Below the pieces are notes generated by a model that saw nothing but the letters and a program-made list of their open reading frames with translations, was not told where the DNA came from and searched no databases. DNA of 64,000 nucleotides from Amoebophrya sp. A120. Lineage: Eukaryota; Sar; Dinophyceae; Syndiniales; Amoebophryaceae. The stretch lies in assembly GCA_905178155.1 (NCBI GenBank), contig CAJINV010000010.1, positions 1,757,182 to 1,821,181 of the forward strand, in the 5' to 3' direction. Every line of letters starts with the position of its first letter. Within the stretch, counting starts at the first letter, position 1. The position numbers and the translations under genes are program-made. Below, in pieces: positions 10,968 through 23,900 of this stretch.

Positions 10968-11847
10968 TCACTCCCCCGGGTTAAAAACGTACGGGGACAA
11001 ATTTGTCAGCAGCGTCGTATTCCGCTCCAACTCCCGTTCGTAGATCTTAATTCTGGCCGGTCCACACTCCCGCTGATCCTCCATCAATTCCAGCAAGGTT
11101 TGCAACCGCTTGTGGAACTATGAATTGCAAAAGTGTCTGGGACTGGAAGATTGCAACTTGTAGTGCTGTCTTTGGATTCCAAAAAAATCTGTATTGCACG
11201 ACCAGCAACAGGACTCCAGTTTCTGTTACGTGGAGAGGGCATTTCTCATGCGGTAGAGGTATCACAAAGCCCTGTGAAAATCTGTGATGCTTTGGCACGC
11301 ATCACAGACATCGTGGCTCATGGAAAATATGCATGACAAATCTAGAAATCTTCCAGAACCAGACACTTTTGCATTTGATAGGAACACCGAGTCGGCGATT
11401 GCGCGGGACTGGGCAGCGTAGAACTCCAGTTGCTCTGCGTGGTGGAGTATGCTTTGCAAAAGCATCGCGCTCGTACTGTCGCTACTCGTAGTCATGCATG
11501 AGAATGTCGTGTTTGGAAATTAGCTCAGCATTTTTACGTATTCCATATCGTCTAATGCTGATGAAATAATTATGTCATGCGGTTTCATGATCTACTAGTA
11601 GCTCTAGTACGATATTTTTGCTGGTGCAGAGGATATGGGGGTCCAGGTGGTCCAGGGAGCAAGACGTGCTCGAGCTACCAATGTCGTGTTTTGAACTCCC
11701 GCCTCCGAAGCTCCCGAAGTGCGAACTGCCGTCGCCCGCGGATGGACCGGGAAATTCGGCACTGTAACTGTGGTCGATGTGGTGATGGTGCCGGATTTCG
11801 CCGGATTGCGCTTTCAGGTACTCTTCAATTTGAAACCGGACCAGCAT
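10968..11847 (-). CDS. Small protein with charged coiled-coil C-terminus
   Basis: Three exons separated by two introners give about 140 residues. The first ATG (11,847) follows an in-frame TAG; the stop TGA is at 10,968. Residues 1-72 start MLVRFQIEEYLKAQSGEIR, then a His/Ser/Gly-rich stretch. The C-terminal half (HKRLQTLLELMEDQRE, KIYERELERNTTLL) is charged and predicted helical. I recognise no family. Only 122 bp separate it from the channel gene upstream. It has few introners compared with its neighbours. Confidence 0.6.
11119..11380. mobile_element. Introner, family B (small coiled-coil gene)
   Basis: TSD GGAAC on both sides; removal joins ADSVF to HKRLQTLL. Confidence 0.88.
11448..11635. 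mobile_element. Introner, family A (small coiled-coil gene)
   Basis: Diverged inverted repeats (GCAAAAGCATCG / CGATATTTTTGC). TSD TGGAG/TGGGG. Confidence 0.75.
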
Positions 11848-11969
11848 TGTTTTCAAATGTATCCTTCGTAAAAACTACACCGAACATGAAGATGAGGACT
11901 GTTGACGTTGTTCGACGTCGCAAATGCAAATCATTATCATACATGATGATGATTTGATGAGCTTGTCTT

Positions 11970-14900
11970 TTACTTTTGTTCAAGCTCCAGCATGCGTTTG
12001 TGCAACACAAACAGACACCCCCTCTTCATGGTAGTGATTTTACGATAGGTAAATTTCACCAAATGTTCCTCCCTGGATCTTCCCGTCCGGATGATTAACC
12101 GAGCGGGCAGCTCCTCTTGCTGTAATTCCTGCTGCTGAGAAGATGAAGAAGTTGCTGCAGGAACACCTCCCCCGTTGTAATTCAGTGCGGTAGTAGTTTT
12201 CGAGACAACAGGCCGTAGTGAAGCGGAACCGTCGTTAGAGGAGGCACTAGAGGCAGCAGCAGGAACAGATGATCCTGGTGCACCTGCACCTCCAGGCTGT
12301 GAGTAAAACAGGAAATTCTTGCTCGTAGTCTTCCCGCTTCCAGCCGCCCGCTCTTCCGACAATACCTCTTCCTCTTTCTCCTCTACCACCATTGGCGTGT
12401 GCCCCAAGGTCCGCGCCTCAACCGAAGACATGTGCGGATTCTGGTTCCCGCCGACCCGTACGTGTGCGCAGGAGGACGCTACGACCGCGGTTTGTGCTTG
12501 TTCCGCTGCTCCAGTCGTTTCCGCAGGGGCGGACTTGTGTCTTCCCGTGGATGAGCCAGAGGAGTTCGAAGTGCGGCTGCGCTGCCGTGTGATTTCAAAC
12601 TCATTCTGTCCACCATGATCCGCTGGTCCACTAAGAACACCGGCACTTGTTGCGCTACTACCTCCACCTTCTGTAGCTGATGTCAGAGTTGTCGCAGCTA
12701 CGCCTCCGCTCCCGACCGGAGGGGCCGACAAGCTGGTTCGCTTTTTATTCTTGTTGTCCTGCAGTCGCTGCATCTTCCGCGCGCTTTGGTGGGCGTGCGC
12801 CATGGCCCGGAGGTACTGTATCCGCGACTGATTCGATAAGGATGACGCGTGACTACTTAATGAGGAGCTGGAGATCGTTCGCTTCAACATCGGGTTGGTT
12901 TTTTTCGCAGTACTATCTCCTACACCACTGTTCATCGAGGCCGCACTGCCGGGTGTCAGACTCTGCTGGTTCTGCGCGGCCAGTAAGCCGCCGGAGGTGC
13001 TGACGCCGGTCGTGGGGAGGTTGCTGGAGCTTTTGGAGCTGGCGTTGGCGAAGTGTTTACTCATTTTCAGTCGCTGCGCTACGTTGTTCGCGAAAAGCTG
13101 CAAAGGGGCCTCCAGGTGTTTCTTCCGGGGCTCGGGATTGTTCATGACAGCCGCTGCGGCGGCGGCAGCGGCCAGGGTCGTTGCGCCGTTCGGGGTGGCG
13201 CTATTGCTTCTGCTGCTAAGAACTTGAAGATCGCCAGCACCGGTGCTCTGCGGTGTCACGTTTGCCGCGTGAAGACCTGCTGATGATCCACCCGCCCCCG
13301 CATTCAGCAATTGCGCACCACCGGGTACTATCAAGTGTAAAAGTGTCTGGGTCTGGAAGAATGCAACTTGTCATGCTAAATCTGAAGCATGCAAAAATCT
13401 GTGTTGCATGATTGCCAAAAGTCGTCCAGTTTTGACCAAGTTGGGAGGAGCTTTCTCATGCACGATAGGCATGGGAGAGATCGCGCAGAATCTGTCGCGC
13501 TAGGTCCTGCATTCCAGACCTCATGGGTCATGGAAAAGCTGCATGACAAATCGCGCACTCTTCCAGACCCAGACATTTTTACATTTGATAGGTACCTTCA
13601 GATGCTTCATCACGTTCGGTGCACTGGCGTACCTAACCCCGCTAGAGTTGTTCATGTCGTCCAAGCCTGGAATCATGTTGTGCCCCGAAGATGTTGACCC
13701 GGCGCTACTAACCTCGCTGTGCCTGCGACTGCGGTTTTGCAGCGGGGTTTTCAGGATATTGGAAGACGATGAGTTGTTGATTGGCTCATGATATGAATTG
13801 CAAAAGTATCGCACTCGTATAAATGCATTACAAATTTCCTCAGCGTGAGAAATAAAATTTGTTAGAGCTGGAAGGGCCGTTAATTTTAAGCCTTCCGGTT
13901 GTCGTGCGGCACTTGCAAACTTGCGAAAAGTCAGCGAAGATCCTCAGGAGGACCATTCCGGACCGGAATAGGGGCCGGGAAAGGGGCAAAAGACGAGGGG
14001 CAACAGACTGACGCGACGGAGGGCGGCGGCCCAGCCAGGAGGTGCTTTTCGGCACCGCGGAGCGGACCCCTCCCCGCCTATTTCCGGCAAAAATCCGCGC
14101 CATTTTTCCCGAGGGCGCGGAGGCAATTTGCGCTGTCTCCCGGAGGAGCCGAAACCCGCTCGGTGCTGGCGCGAGGGCGCATGGTATGGCCCGCGTCCGC
14201 AGATGTGGCCGCGGACAGCTTTTTGGGCACCAGCGGGAGGCCTACCCGCCCGCTATTCAGGCGGACAAGCCCGGGCGACCTATCATGGCGCTAATTGGTT
14301 TCTGAAATCCGGCTAATTTGAGTACTAAAAACGCGGGCGGCCACCGCCTGCCCCGCCCCGCCCGACGATGGGCGCGCGGCCTGTGTGGCACAAGCGAAAA
14401 GCCACTGTGAGTCTACGTCCATTGCCAGGCGAAAAAGCAAAAACATCATAAGCCCCTAAGACGACGCGGCACCTACTACAGAAGATAAGTCTGCCAGCCC
14501 ATACACCAACGTGGGCGCGTGGGCATTTGCGTGGCAGACAAAAAGATAGCCACGCGAACTGGAATGCCGCCACGCCCTGCCCAAAGACATTGGCTCCCCA
14601 GCCAGAAATGGAAAGAAATGAAGGCGGCCCCGGGGCTGGAGCGCCCGGGAACATTTTCTGGCGGCCGCCCTTGCGGGATTTGAGGGAGGGCGGGTCGTTT
14701 AATTTACAAAAGGGAAGCAGGCTAATTGATCGCTAATTCTACTCCCGGAACACCCCCCCGACCATCGCAAACGGGCTTGCTAATTTGCATTCTAATTTTT
14801 TTGCCCCCCTGTTCTAATTGGTGGGCTAATTCGTGTCTAATTTGCGCAGCTTCCTGTCCCCAGCCCCTGTCTAATTTGCACAACTACCCAAAAAACAAGT

Positions 14901-17900
14901 GTGATTTTGCCTATCTTTGAAAGATAGGCAAAATCACACACGAAATCCCTACCATGTGCAAATTAGCCAGCAGATTAGCAAACAATTAGCAACAAACTAG
15001 GAAGGGATTAGCAAGGGCGTTTTTCGGGTCAGGAATTAGGCCTGAAACAGATTAGCCGTAGTTTAGAATTTCAAATTAGAATTTTCCGGGAGCAGTTTAG
15101 CCACCAAAAATGGGCCGTCTACCCGAGGCCGTTCCGATTCTCCCCGAGAGAGAAAACCGGACGGCCACCCCAAGGAGAGAGAAGGAACACATACCAAAGG
15201 CGTGAGCCTTTGTCAACCCGGTCTCGGAATCCGGGCGGAGGCCCCACATGGGCGACGGCACTACACACAGACCGACACCCGGGAACCCGAATGCCCTCCA
15301 CAGAGTAATAAAGAAAACGGGCAAAACCCAAAGCGCGGCGCCTCCGCCTCGGGTCTGGCCGAGATACACGCGCAGGAGTAGGCGGGCCCCCGATTGTGGA
15401 CGCAACACATCCCCCGGCGTGTTCTCGATACCCAAAAAGCACACACACTGACCGGCGCCCCGCAATTACCCCAAGGGCAGGCAAGCGCGGCCCCCCTGTT
15501 GCTGCCAAGGCGCTTGCAAGGTACTCCAATTAGCCAGCTTTTAGGAAATAATTAGAAACAAAATCCGCCCGGGGCTGTCTGCCTGACGCTATGGTGGGCC
15601 GGAGGCCTCCCAAAAACTGGCCCGAGGTGCAGATAGGGGGGGTCCAGCGGGACTTCAGCGGGACTTGGTTTCTGAAGCGGCTCGCCCGACCTAAAATGGC
15701 CGATTTCCCGACCAGAAAAACGGTCGGCCATCCAAGCCCCGCCAAAGTCCCGCTGGACCCCCCCTATCTGCACACCGGGCCCGTTTTGGGAGGCCTCCGG
15801 CCCAGCATAGCGGGCGGGTAGGCCTTCAGCTGGTGCCCAAAAAGCCGCCGCCGGGCACATCTTGGGCCCCGCTGCCTGTCACGTTCCGACCTACCATAGC
15901 ATGCGGGATAGCCCTAGCAGGGGAGCCGAAAAGCCCTCCCGGGCGACATCCCAACACGCGGGCCATCCCATGCGCTTTCGCGCCAGGACCAAGCGCAGTC
16001 TGGGCCTTTTGGGCGGAGCCTTGCTTGCGGCGATTTCAAGCTCGGCGCCGAACTATTGGGCGCTTCCACATCTTCTCCGTTTTCATTCCATGCAGAATCG
16101 TGGTCGATTTCAAACAATGTCGGCGCTCTTCGGAATGCAATATCTACCAAGTGCCGCACAAGAACCGGAGGCCATTTTGTTAACGGCTCTCCCAGCTGTA
16201 AAAAATTTGTAATGCAGATTTCCCTTGGAAACAAGATTTGTAATGCAAGACTTGCATTTGTACGACTACGATACTTTTGCACAGGATACATAATCGCCTC
16301 CTGCCTCGTCCGCGGATTCCACCAAATCAGGAAGCTTTTCAATACCGTCGGGAAAACCTGTTGCTCTTTGTCCTGCTAAAGCTCCTTCAGGACAAAGGTG
16401 TTGCTGATCTTCAACTTGTACTAGTGAGTTTTATGCATTGCAAATAAAGTATCGCACTCGTATAAATGCATTACAAATTTCCTCAACATGAGAAACCAAA
16501 TTTGTAATGCGCCGGATTTACCTTAAGAGCAAGATTTGCAATGCATGTTTGCAATTACTACGAGTACGATACTTTTGCACATGATAAGTTTGCAGCTCCA
16601 GAGACGTTGTAACTCCCGGAGCTGTTCTCCGGCATCGTGGGCACGTGGTTCATGTAACTGGCCTCGTATAGTTCTTGAAATTTACCTCCTATCACCGCTA
16701 CTGGCAGCGTGATCAAGCTTGTTCCAAACAACAGAATCACCCCCCCGGAAATGTAGCCAATCCAGGTCCGCGGCACCTGGTCGCCATACTATCACAAGAA
16801 AAAGTGTTAGCGTGTACGGTTTTCACAGATTGCAGTCATGCATTACAAATGTAGTCCAAAAATATGCATGCTATGCATTACAAATTTAGGCATGTTTAGT
16901 TATGATGCCTTGCTGCATCTCAAATTCCGTTAACGTTAACACTTTTTGCTGCGATACATACCCGACGGTAAACATGGACACAAACGTGAACCAGATCGCA
17001 CTCGGAATAGAGGGGAAGTCCTTGGTGCCGCCGTTCTCCTGGGCGGAGCAGCACAGCAACTTCTCGACCCCCGGGAATTGTCCTCGCGTGTCCGCAGAAT
17101 CGACATTAGTGATGAAGGCAAACCGCTCCGAATACGGGATGCGTGCCAGGGTGCTGCTGCTCAGATGCACGTCCTCCCCCGCATCCTGGAGGCTCCAGGC
17201 ACTGTATGACTGTACACAAGTCCCCCTCCCCCTAATTTGTATTGCATGCACAGAAATACGAACGGTAGCGACCCTGGCGCCTGTGCATGGCAAATTTATC
17301 TGCCTACTGGAGTACTATTTCTATTTGTGTCATGCAAACAGTGCCATCATCATCATCATGTAGTGGACACCCGCACCCAGCGCCACAGAAGAGGGGCTGG
17401 ATTTGGGATTTTGCATGACAAATAAGGCGGAGGGGGGGTTGTGCACTGTCATACGCTGCCGTTCTCACAATCCAGCAAGTACTTGTTCAGTTTCTGCTAT
17501 CCTGTGTCAAAACGTCCCCACCCCAGAGTTGTCATGCTAAACAAAATGCGACACACTTTACCCCAGAGTTGTCATGCAAATGTGCAATGACAGGCACATT
17601 TGTAATGCGGATCTGCATGAGAGGCATTTCCTATCATGTTTTGGACTTTGTAATCATGCTGTAAACATGATGAGGGGCTGGCTTTCTCATGCGGCTGCCC
17701 TTGTTGAACAGCACGACGCTACAGATGGAAACTTGTCATGCAAAACTCCAAAAACTTGAAGATTTGTGTTGCAGACTTCCCATTTTGACTCTGGTCGTGT
17801 GGGGACGTTTTTACTCAGGATATCTGCTCCGACATCCTTTCCCGGTCGGGACACCCCGCTTTCTCGACGTAGAAGAGCAGGGATGAGAAGCAGAGCACCG

Positions 17901-20900
17901 CGACGATGAGCAGAAAGAAGAGGACTAGAAGTGTCTGCTATGCATTGCAAAAGCATCGCACTGCTCGTAGTCGTAGCTCTAGCTAGTATAATTTGCAATT
18001 ACGCATGACAAACGTCTTTGCCAAGGTAAATCAGCATGGCAAATTCAATTTTTTGTCCTACTGGCCTAGTCTGTCATGCAATTCCTACTAGCACGATGCT
18101 TTGCGCTTCATATCTGCATAGAATCTTTGATCACGACGGATATCAAGGCTATATCCCACGAAAAAACTGTTTCACTGTGAAGATTTTGCTAGATCTGCAT
18201 CACAAGTTTGCTACACATGACACCGAAAGTCTGTCATGCGCGCTTCCCAAGGGAAAACACGCTTGAAAATGAAAATCCAATGTGTTCGTTGCAGGGGTAG
18301 CAAGACAAATAATTCTGTGTTCCATTTTCTGCATCACAAGTTCACAGCGAAACAGTTTGTTCTTGCGAGGATAGGCCACTCCCTTACTGTACTTTCCGAG
18401 TTTCAAGACCCGAAACAGCCGGGTCAGCCGGACGATCCGCAACATCCTATGCACTGCAAAAGTATCGTCCTAGTAGTAATTGATTCTAATTGCAATACAA
18501 ATTCGCGCAGCATGAGAAATGAAATTTACCATGCTGATTTGCCTTGGGAACCAGATTACTATTGAAACTGCAGCAACTACCCAAATCTGAGTTTTCTACC
18601 CCGGATCCAGGGTAGGTTCCAGGGTAGGTTCCAGGGTAGGTAACACGAGGGGACAGTGGATTTAAGAGGGGGGGGGGTACAGCCTACCCAGGAACCGACC
18701 CAGGAACCGACTCAACCCGACTCCTCAGCCGACCGATACAGCTCGGGTAAAGAAACAAACACGAGCTGTGGAGTCGGGTGAAGAGTCGGGTAAAAGTCGG
18801 GTCCAGGGTAGGTTTTGAGTCGGGTAAAGTCGGGCACATAGCTCGGGAAAGGGAAAGCGACCTTACCCGACTCTACCCGACTCAACCCGACCCGTCCAGC
18901 AGATGCGACATAGTTTGCCAATGCGTCTGCTCTGGACGATCAGAAGCAGAGCGCCGAAGCTTCGCAACGCGGCAACACAAAGCCACACACCCCGCCGGAG
19001 TCCTGCTGGCGCCGACTTTCAAAAGCCATCGGGCCCGCTGGATTGTTGCCGGCGCCGGCTCTCAAAAGTCCGCGGCCCTTCACTGACTGCCCAAAAGCCA
19101 GGCAGCAGCCTGGCCGCCGCGGCTGGCTGGCAGGCTTGCTGGGGGCGCCTTGGAACTGCCCGGCATCGCTCTCCACAGGCTGGCCATCGGCTTGCGGGGT
19201 TCCGGGCGGTGCAGGTTGAGCAGACTGCACGCGAAAGGCCCGGGCGCAGTGACCAAAAGCGGGAGGCGCGGCGACTTCTGCAAGGGCGGGGGCAGCTTCC
19301 ACAGGTGTGCCACCGGCTTCCAAAAGTCCGCCAGCGACTTCCAAAGGCTGGCGCCAAGCCTGCTAGATTCCGGCCGCTGCAGACTTCCAAATAAAAGCCC
19401 GCCGCCGGCTTCCAAGAGTGAGCGAGCCCACCGGCCCGCGACTTTCAGAGGCCCGCCACCGGCTTCCAAAAGTCCGCCAGCGACTTCCAAAAGCTGGCGC
19501 GAAGCTTGCGGGCCGGGGGCGGTCGGATAGGTATCGGCCGGCACAGACTTCCAAACGCCCGCCGCCGACTTCCAGAACCCCGCCGACGGCTTCCAAACGC
19601 TGGCGCGAAGCTTGCAGGAGTCCGGCTGGTGCAGAGAGAGTTAAGCGCAAAAGGCCCGCCAGCGACTTTCGACCAAAAGTCCGCCAGCGGCTTCCAAAAA
19701 ATGAAACGCCCGCCAATGGCCCCCAAAACTCCGCCACCGGCTTCCAAAAGGTCGGTGGCTTGGTTGCAGGATTCCGGCTGGCGCAGGCCTGCAAAGGTCT
19801 GCGCGCCATCTGCTAGCTTCCAAAGCAACGCAAGGCTCGGCGGGCGGCGCCACGGGCCGCCGCGTGCCGGATTTGTTTCTCGCGGGCGCAGACTGGCATG
19901 GGGCCACGGAGCAAAACCATGGCCAGAAGCTTCCCGGAATACATACAAAAGGGCGAAGGCGGTGCCCGGTTTCTCGCGCAAGCTGGCACGTGGACACGGA
20001 GCAAAACCGCGGCCAGAAGCTTCCCAGAGTTAACCGGACGGCGCAAGGCGTTGCCCGGCCGGTGGGGTCTCGCGCGGGCGGGAACGGGCACGGAGACACG
20101 GACCAAAATCGCGGCCCGAAGCATCGCAGAATCAACTGGGCGGAGGCGGTGCCCGGTTTCTCGCGCAAACTGGCACGGGGACACCACATGGAGCAGAGCC
20201 GCGGCCAGAGCCTCCGCTTCCGCCGCACTGGCGCACGGAGCAAAACCGCTCCCCCCCCCCNNNNNNNNNNNNNNNNNNNNNNNNNNNNNNNNNNNNNNNN
20301 NNNNNNNNNNNNNNNNNNNNNNNNNNNNNNNNNNNNNNNNNNNNNNNNNNNNNNNNNNNNNNNNNNNNNNNNNNNNNNNNNNNNNNNNNNNNNNNNNNNN
20401 NNNNNNNNNNNNNNNNNNNNNNNNNNNNNNNNNNNNNNNNNNNNNNNNNNNNNNNNNNNNNNNNNNNNNNNNNNNNNNNNNNNNNNNNNNNNNNNNNNNN
20501 NNNNNNNNNNNNNNNNNNNNNNNNNNNNNNNNNNNNNNNNNNNNNNNNNNNNNNNNNNNNNNNNNNNNNNNNNNNNNNNNNNNNNNNNNNNNNNNNNNNN
20601 NNNNNNNNNNNNNNNNNNNNNNNNNNNNNNNNNNNNNNNNNNNNNNNNNNNNNNNNNNNNNNNNNNNNNNNNNNNNNNNNNNNNNNNNNNNNNNNNNNNN
20701 NNNNNNNNNNNNNNNNNNNNNNNNNNNNNNNNNNNNNNNNNNNNNNNNNNNNNNNNNNNNNNNNNNNNNNNNNNNNNNNNNNNNNNNNNNNNNNNNNNNN
20801 NNNNNNNNNNNNNNNNNNNNNNNNNNNNNNNNNNNNNNNNNNNNNNNNNNNNNNNNNNNNNNNNNNNNNNNNNNNNNNNNNNNNNNNNNNNNNNNNNNNN

Positions 20901-23900
20901 NNNNNNNNNNNNNNNNNNNNNNNNNNNNNNNNNNNNNNNNNNNNNNNNNNNNNNNNNNNNNNNNNNNNNNNNNNNNNNNNNNNNNNNNNNNNNNNNNNNN
21001 NNNNNNNNNNNNNNNNNNNNNNNNNNNNNNNNNNNNNNNNNNNNNNNNNNNNNNNNNNNNNNNNNNNNNNNNNNNNNNNNNNNNNNNNNNNNNNNNNNNN
21101 NNNNNNNNNNNNNNNNNNNNNNNNNNNNNNNNNNNNNNNNNNNNNNNNNNNNNNNNNNNNNNNNNNNNNNNNNNAAGCCGCTCCCTTCCCAGAATTGGGC
21201 GAGGGCGGTGCCCGGTTTCTCGCGCAAACTGGCACGGGGACACGGAGCAAAGCCGCGGCCAGAGCCGTAGTTTCCGCCGCGCGCGCTGGCACACGGAGCA
21301 AGCCCTTCCCTCCCCAGAATTGGGCGAGGGCGGTGCCCGGTTTCTCGCGCAAACCGGCACGGGGACACGTCAGGCAGCCGGCCCCGGGCATTCTCCAAGG
21401 CTTAAAACTTGCTATATTTTTTCTAATGTTGCGAAGGAAAACAAAAAAAAGAAAGTGGCGGCAATGCCGCCAAAGACAACACCCAGCCCGAAGGCCGCCG
21501 GGCACAAATCACGTCGGGCGGGACACCAAAAACGAACGGGGCCGAGAATTTCGCGGCCAAATACCTAGCGCACTGGGGCTCTTCCCATCCAGAGAGAAAA
21601 TGGCCCAGAAGGGAGGCGGCCCCGAGGCGAGGCCAGGCGCGCGATGTGCAAGATCAGGGGGGGCGGCAATTCGCCCAAACAAAAAGCCGGGAAACCACCT
21701 GGCGAAATGATCAACAACAACCGCCTAGCCGGAAAAAAACCGGGCGGGACGCCTCTTGCCTCCGGCTAATTCCTTGCCTAAATCGATGCTAAGGCAGGCG
21801 ACTAACTTCGCGCCTAAGTTCCTTGCTAAATCACGGCTAATTTTAATTTTTTTCATTGCAAACCCTTTCGCATTCCCTATGCTGGAATTAGAAGCAAATT
21901 AGACGCGAAATTAGACCCCAAATTAGCCCCCCCCAACCCCCCTTCTGCGCCCCTCATGAACCTCGGCCGGGCGGGCCGGGGCCATTAATATGCGGCCCGA
22001 GACAAATGCGAAACAATCGCGCTGCCTTCCCTCTGGGGCAAAAACATCGCAGGGACACAAACCTTGGAAGCCCCGGGCCCCGATGCGCCACGGGCCCTGC
22101 AGACACCGGGGCGGGCAATCTTCGCCAAAAAAATTTAAAAACACAAATGCCCGGCGCCGCAGTTTCCAAAACCTGCCAAAACTACCGGCGAAAAAACCCT
22201 TGCCCGGACTACCTCCAGAACCCTTGGGGCCCCGGACTCGCGGGGCCGCGACGAAAAGAAGCAAGGGGGGCCCCAAGCCGGAACAATGTGGGCCCCACAA
22301 TATTAGAAAAAAATCGGCAGCCTTTTAGGCGGCAAATTTGCGAGCCATCGGCCGGCTGAGACACGGAGCAAAGCCGCGGCCAGAGTCGTAGCTTCCGCCG
22401 CACTGGCACACGGAGCAAAGCCGCTCCCTCCCCAGAATTGGGCGAGGGCGGTGCCCGGTTTCTCGCGCAAACTGGCACGGGGACACGGAGCAAAGCCGCG
22501 GCCAGAGCCGTAGTTTCCGCCGCACTGGCACACGGAGCAAAGCCGCTCCCTCCCCAGAATTGGGCGAGGGCGGTGCCCGGTTTCTCGCGCAAACTGGCAA
22601 GGGGACACGGAGCAAAGCCGCGGCCAGAGCCGTAGTTTCCGCCGCACTGGCACACGGAGCAAAGGCAAAGCCGCTCCCTCCCCAGAATTGGGCGAGGGCG
22701 GTGCCCGGTTTCTCGCGCAAATTGGCACGGGGACACGGAGCAAAGCCGCGGCAAGCGCCGTAGCTTCCGCCAGCCACACTGGCACACGGAGCAAAGCCGC
22801 TCCCTCCCCAGAATTGGGCGAGGGCGGTTCCCGGTTTCTCGCGCAAACTGGCGCGGGGACACGGAGCAAAGCCGCGGCCAGAGCCGTAGTAAGTTTCCGC
22901 CGCACTGGCACACGGAGCAAAGCCGCCCCCTCCCAAAAATTGGGCGAGGGCGGTGCCCGGTTTCTCGCGCAAACTGACACGGGGACACGGGGCAAAGCCG
23001 CGGCCAGAGCCGTAGTCTCCGCCGCACTGGCACACGGAGCAAAGCCGCTCCCTTCCCAGAATTGGGCGAGGGCGGTGCCCGGTTTCTCGCGCAAACGGGC
23101 ACGGGGACACGGAGCAAAGCCGCGGCCAGAACCGCTGCCGCCGCACTGGCACACGGAGCAAAACCGCTCCCCCCCCCAGAATTGGGCGAGGGCGGTGCCT
23201 GGTTTCTCCCGGGAATTGGCATGGGGGTGCATGGCGCAAAAGTGCGGCCCGAAGCTTCGCAGAATCAGCCGGGCGAAGGCGGTGCCTGCCCACTTTCTCG
23301 CGCAGACTGGCTTGGGGACACGACACGGGGCAAGGCCGCGGCCTGCGCTTAGTTTCCCAGACTTGGGCGCAGGTGGTGCCCGGTTGGGTTTCTCGCGCCA
23401 ACTGGCGTGGGCACACGGAGCAAAACCATGGCCAGAGGCTCCCCAGAGTAGGGCGAAGGCGGTGCCCGGCTTCTCGCGCGAACTGGCACGGGGACACGGA
23501 CCAAAACCGCGGCCCGAAGCTTCGCAGAGAAAGAGTCGAGCGGCCGAAGGCGCTGCCTGCCGGGTGCCCGGTTTCCCGCGGCGACAGACTGGCAGGGGGA
23601 CACGGACGAGCAGGCTGCCAACGTCTGCCGCCGGCTAGCTTTCAAAAGTCCGCCCGCGCTTCCAGAAGTCCGGGACGGGCCTCGTGACGTTGGTCGGCGG
23701 CTTGCGGGATTCCGGCCGGCGCAGACATCCAAAAGCCCGGCCGCACTGGCCAAAGAAAAGCCGGGCGGCGACTTCCGCAAGGCTGGGGGCCGCTTCCTTC
23801 CGCAGGTGTGCCGCCGGCTTTTAGAAGTTAGGCCGCCCGCCAAGCGCTTCTCTCCTGAAGTTCGTTGAAGTAGGGCCGCCAGGCAGCGGCGCCCAATGGC

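Larger units (their letters stand above)
13863..16202. mobile_element. hAT-like non-autonomous element inside an introner
   Basis: Flanked by an 8-bp direct repeat AAATTTGT (13,855-13,862 and 16,203-16,210) that belongs to the introner. The left end starts TAGAGCTGGAAGGGCCGT; the right end, read on the other strand, starts (after two bases) TACAGCTGGGAGAGCCGT, 18 of 21 matching. The 8-bp duplication and TAGAG end suggest the hAT superfamily. No transposase seen, so non-autonomous. Part of it recurs at 7,122. Confidence 0.65.
13792..16288. mobile_element. Composite introner, family A with 2.3-kb cargo (Kv channel)
   Basis: Family A arms lie at 13,792-13,862 and about 16,203-16,288. TSD CATGA/CATAA (one mismatch). 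Removing the whole 2.5 kb joins ADEAGGDY to EPINNSSSSN in frame. The interior is a separate GC-rich element, described next. Confidence 0.8.

Noticed and set aside
19641-21568. Very long open frames on both strands (450-585 residues) across 19.6-21.6 kb.
   Set aside because: They run through the N gap and GC-rich satellite; the periodic sequence keeps several frames open at once and no protein family is visible.
22209-23638. Overlapping open frames of 300-390 residues with a repeated ARETGHRPRPILG-like unit.
   Set aside because: Tandem satellite of 122-128 bp translated in several frames on both strands, inside a spliced-out composite introner.
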